From the NCBI GenBank assembly GCA_946481445.1, contig CAMLOA010000159.1:1-5610 (forward strand): a stretch of DNA of 5,610 bases. The letters are read 5' to 3'. This DNA is from an uncultured Devosia sp. Its GTDB lineage: Bacteria > Pseudomonadota > Alphaproteobacteria > Rhizobiales > Devosiaceae. Numbering within the stretch: position 1 is the stretch's first letter; each line of letters starts with the position of its first letter. The translations under genes were made by a program, and so were the position numbers. Of this stretch, positions 4,811 to 5,610 are shown piece after piece. The notes under the pieces are model-generated. The model had not been told where the DNA came from. It saw only the letters and a list, made by a program, of their open reading frames with translations, and searched no databases.

Positions 4811-5610
4811 ATGATCAAGGATATTGTCGTTCAACTGACCGGATCAGATGAGGATCAGAACAGGCTCGACTATGCGGAGTCGCTGGCCGGCATCTTCGAT
4901 GCCCACCTGACGGGATTGCTCGTGCATGTCGAACCCGAGATCGTTGCCATGCCCGAGACCGCCTATGCCGACGTGCTGCAGACGCTCATTCTGGAGGCGC
5001 AGGCCACGACGGATCGGCGCAGGGCCGAGCTGGCGAAACGTTTCGGGTCCATGGCGGTACCCAACGACCTGCGGGTCGTTTCCGCGTACCGCAGTGGTGT
5101 GGGTGACGAACTGGCCGGGGAAGCGCGCACGGCCGATCTATTCGTGGGTACGCGACCCTACGGAGATCCGGATCGCGCCCACCGCGTGGAAGAGGACGTG
5201 CTGTTCAAGTCCGGACGGGCATGCGTGTTCCTGCCGCCCAAAACGAAGCCGGTTGGCCGGCTCGATACGGTTCTCGTGGCCTGGAAGAATACACGCGAAT
5301 GCGCTCGTGCCGTCGGTGACGCCATCCCATTCCTGCAACAGGCCCAGCGTGTCGTCGTTGCGGCCGTGACCGGCGAGGCCGACCAGGAGCGGCACATTTC
5401 CTCCGGGGCGGACCTCGGACGGTACCTCAGCCGACACGGTATTGTCCCGGAGATCAAGGAGGTGGCGGGCTGGCATTCAGCGCAGGATGCGCTGCTCGCA
5501 GAAGTGACTTCGATCGGTCCGCAACTCATTGTCGCCGGGGCCTACGGCCACACGCGCCTCCGGGAGAGGCTGCTCGGTGGAGTGACCCGCGCCCTGTTGG
5601 AGCGTGCCAG
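4811..5610 (+). CDS. Tandem-domain universal stress protein (UspA family), 3' end cut by window
   Basis: An open frame of 266 codons runs off the right edge. The start is ATG 4811, with GGAGG at 4799-4803, 7 nt upstream. There are two Usp-type halves. Residues 1-143 begin with MIKDIVVQLTG and include a strand and helix ending in GLLVHVEPE (35-43). Residues about 150-266 begin RLDTVLVAWKNTRE, typical of the second domain. The second half ends in the nucleotide-binding loop G243-x2-G246-x9-G256 followed by GVT (257-259). The first half has only a degenerate counterpart (VGTRPYGDPD, 112-121), so nucleotide binding is expected mainly in the second domain. Family members are usually about 270-285 residues, so only about ten residues (probably ending in a PVPxLxxH-like segment) should be missing. 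These are cytoplasmic proteins induced by stress, including oxygen limitation. The FNR/FixK box 64 nt upstream fits that. Confidence 0.9.
   Translation, partial: MIKDIVVQLTGSDEDQNRLDYAESLAGIFDAHLTGLLVHVEPEIVAMPETAYADVLQTLILEAQATTDRRRAELAKRFGSMAVPNDLRVVSAYRSGVGDELAGEARTADLFVGTRPYGDPDRAHRVEEDVLFKSGRACVFLPPKTKPVGRLDTVLVAWKNTRECARAVGDAIPFLQQAQRVVVAAVTGEADQERHISSGADLGRYLSRHGIVPEIKEVAGWHSAQDALLAEVTSIGPQLIVAGAYGHTRLRERLLGGVTRALLERA

Noticed and set aside
4926..5369. A 147-codon + strand frame inside the universal stress protein gene
   Set aside because: It overlaps the clear Usp frame and gives a Pro/Arg/Ser-rich translation with no domain. The frames of 112 and 123 codons on the opposite strand at 5138-5529 are rejected for the same reason.

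Overview
The window is G+C-rich (about two thirds by eye) and densely coded, with short intergenic gaps and strong AGGAGG-type ribosome sites. The protein families and the TTGAY-N4-RTCAA control sites suggest an alphaproteobacterium. That is an inference from style and content, since no taxonomic marker gene is present.

Layout from left to right. (1) An FNR/FixK-type box (31-44) lies ahead of a 51-residue, two-helix membrane protein (93-248, +). (2) After a 15-bp convergent gap with a small dyad, an operon runs on the minus strand in the order short-chain dehydrogenase (4074-3319), exported beta-helix/membrane protein of bactofilin-like type (3301-2138), and heavy-metal P-type ATPase with a TPCP membrane motif (2138-264). 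The first two genes are 17 nt apart; the second and third overlap as TGATG. A second FNR/FixK box (4125-4138) sits ahead of this operon. (3) Next, also on the minus strand, is a 168-residue protein that may be a GyrI-like ligand-binding protein (4682-4176). (4) It is divergent from a tandem-domain universal stress protein (4811 to the window end, +; about the last ten residues are cut off). A third FNR/FixK box (4734-4747) lies between these two genes and could serve both.

Taken together, this looks like a compact block of a low-oxygen (FNR/FixK/Anr) regulon: every transcription unit whose start is visible has a box. In three of the four units the box centre is 55.5-58.5 nt from the start codon, which fits class II activation with a very short leader. 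The likely theme is survival and envelope or metal maintenance under oxygen limitation: a universal stress protein, a metal-exporting ATPase, an envelope beta-helix protein and a redox enzyme. The regulator itself is not in the window. No tRNA, rRNA, CRISPR array, insertion sequence or integrase was seen. No stretch over 300 bases lacks a gene; the longest gap is the 128-bp divergent region 4683-4810.
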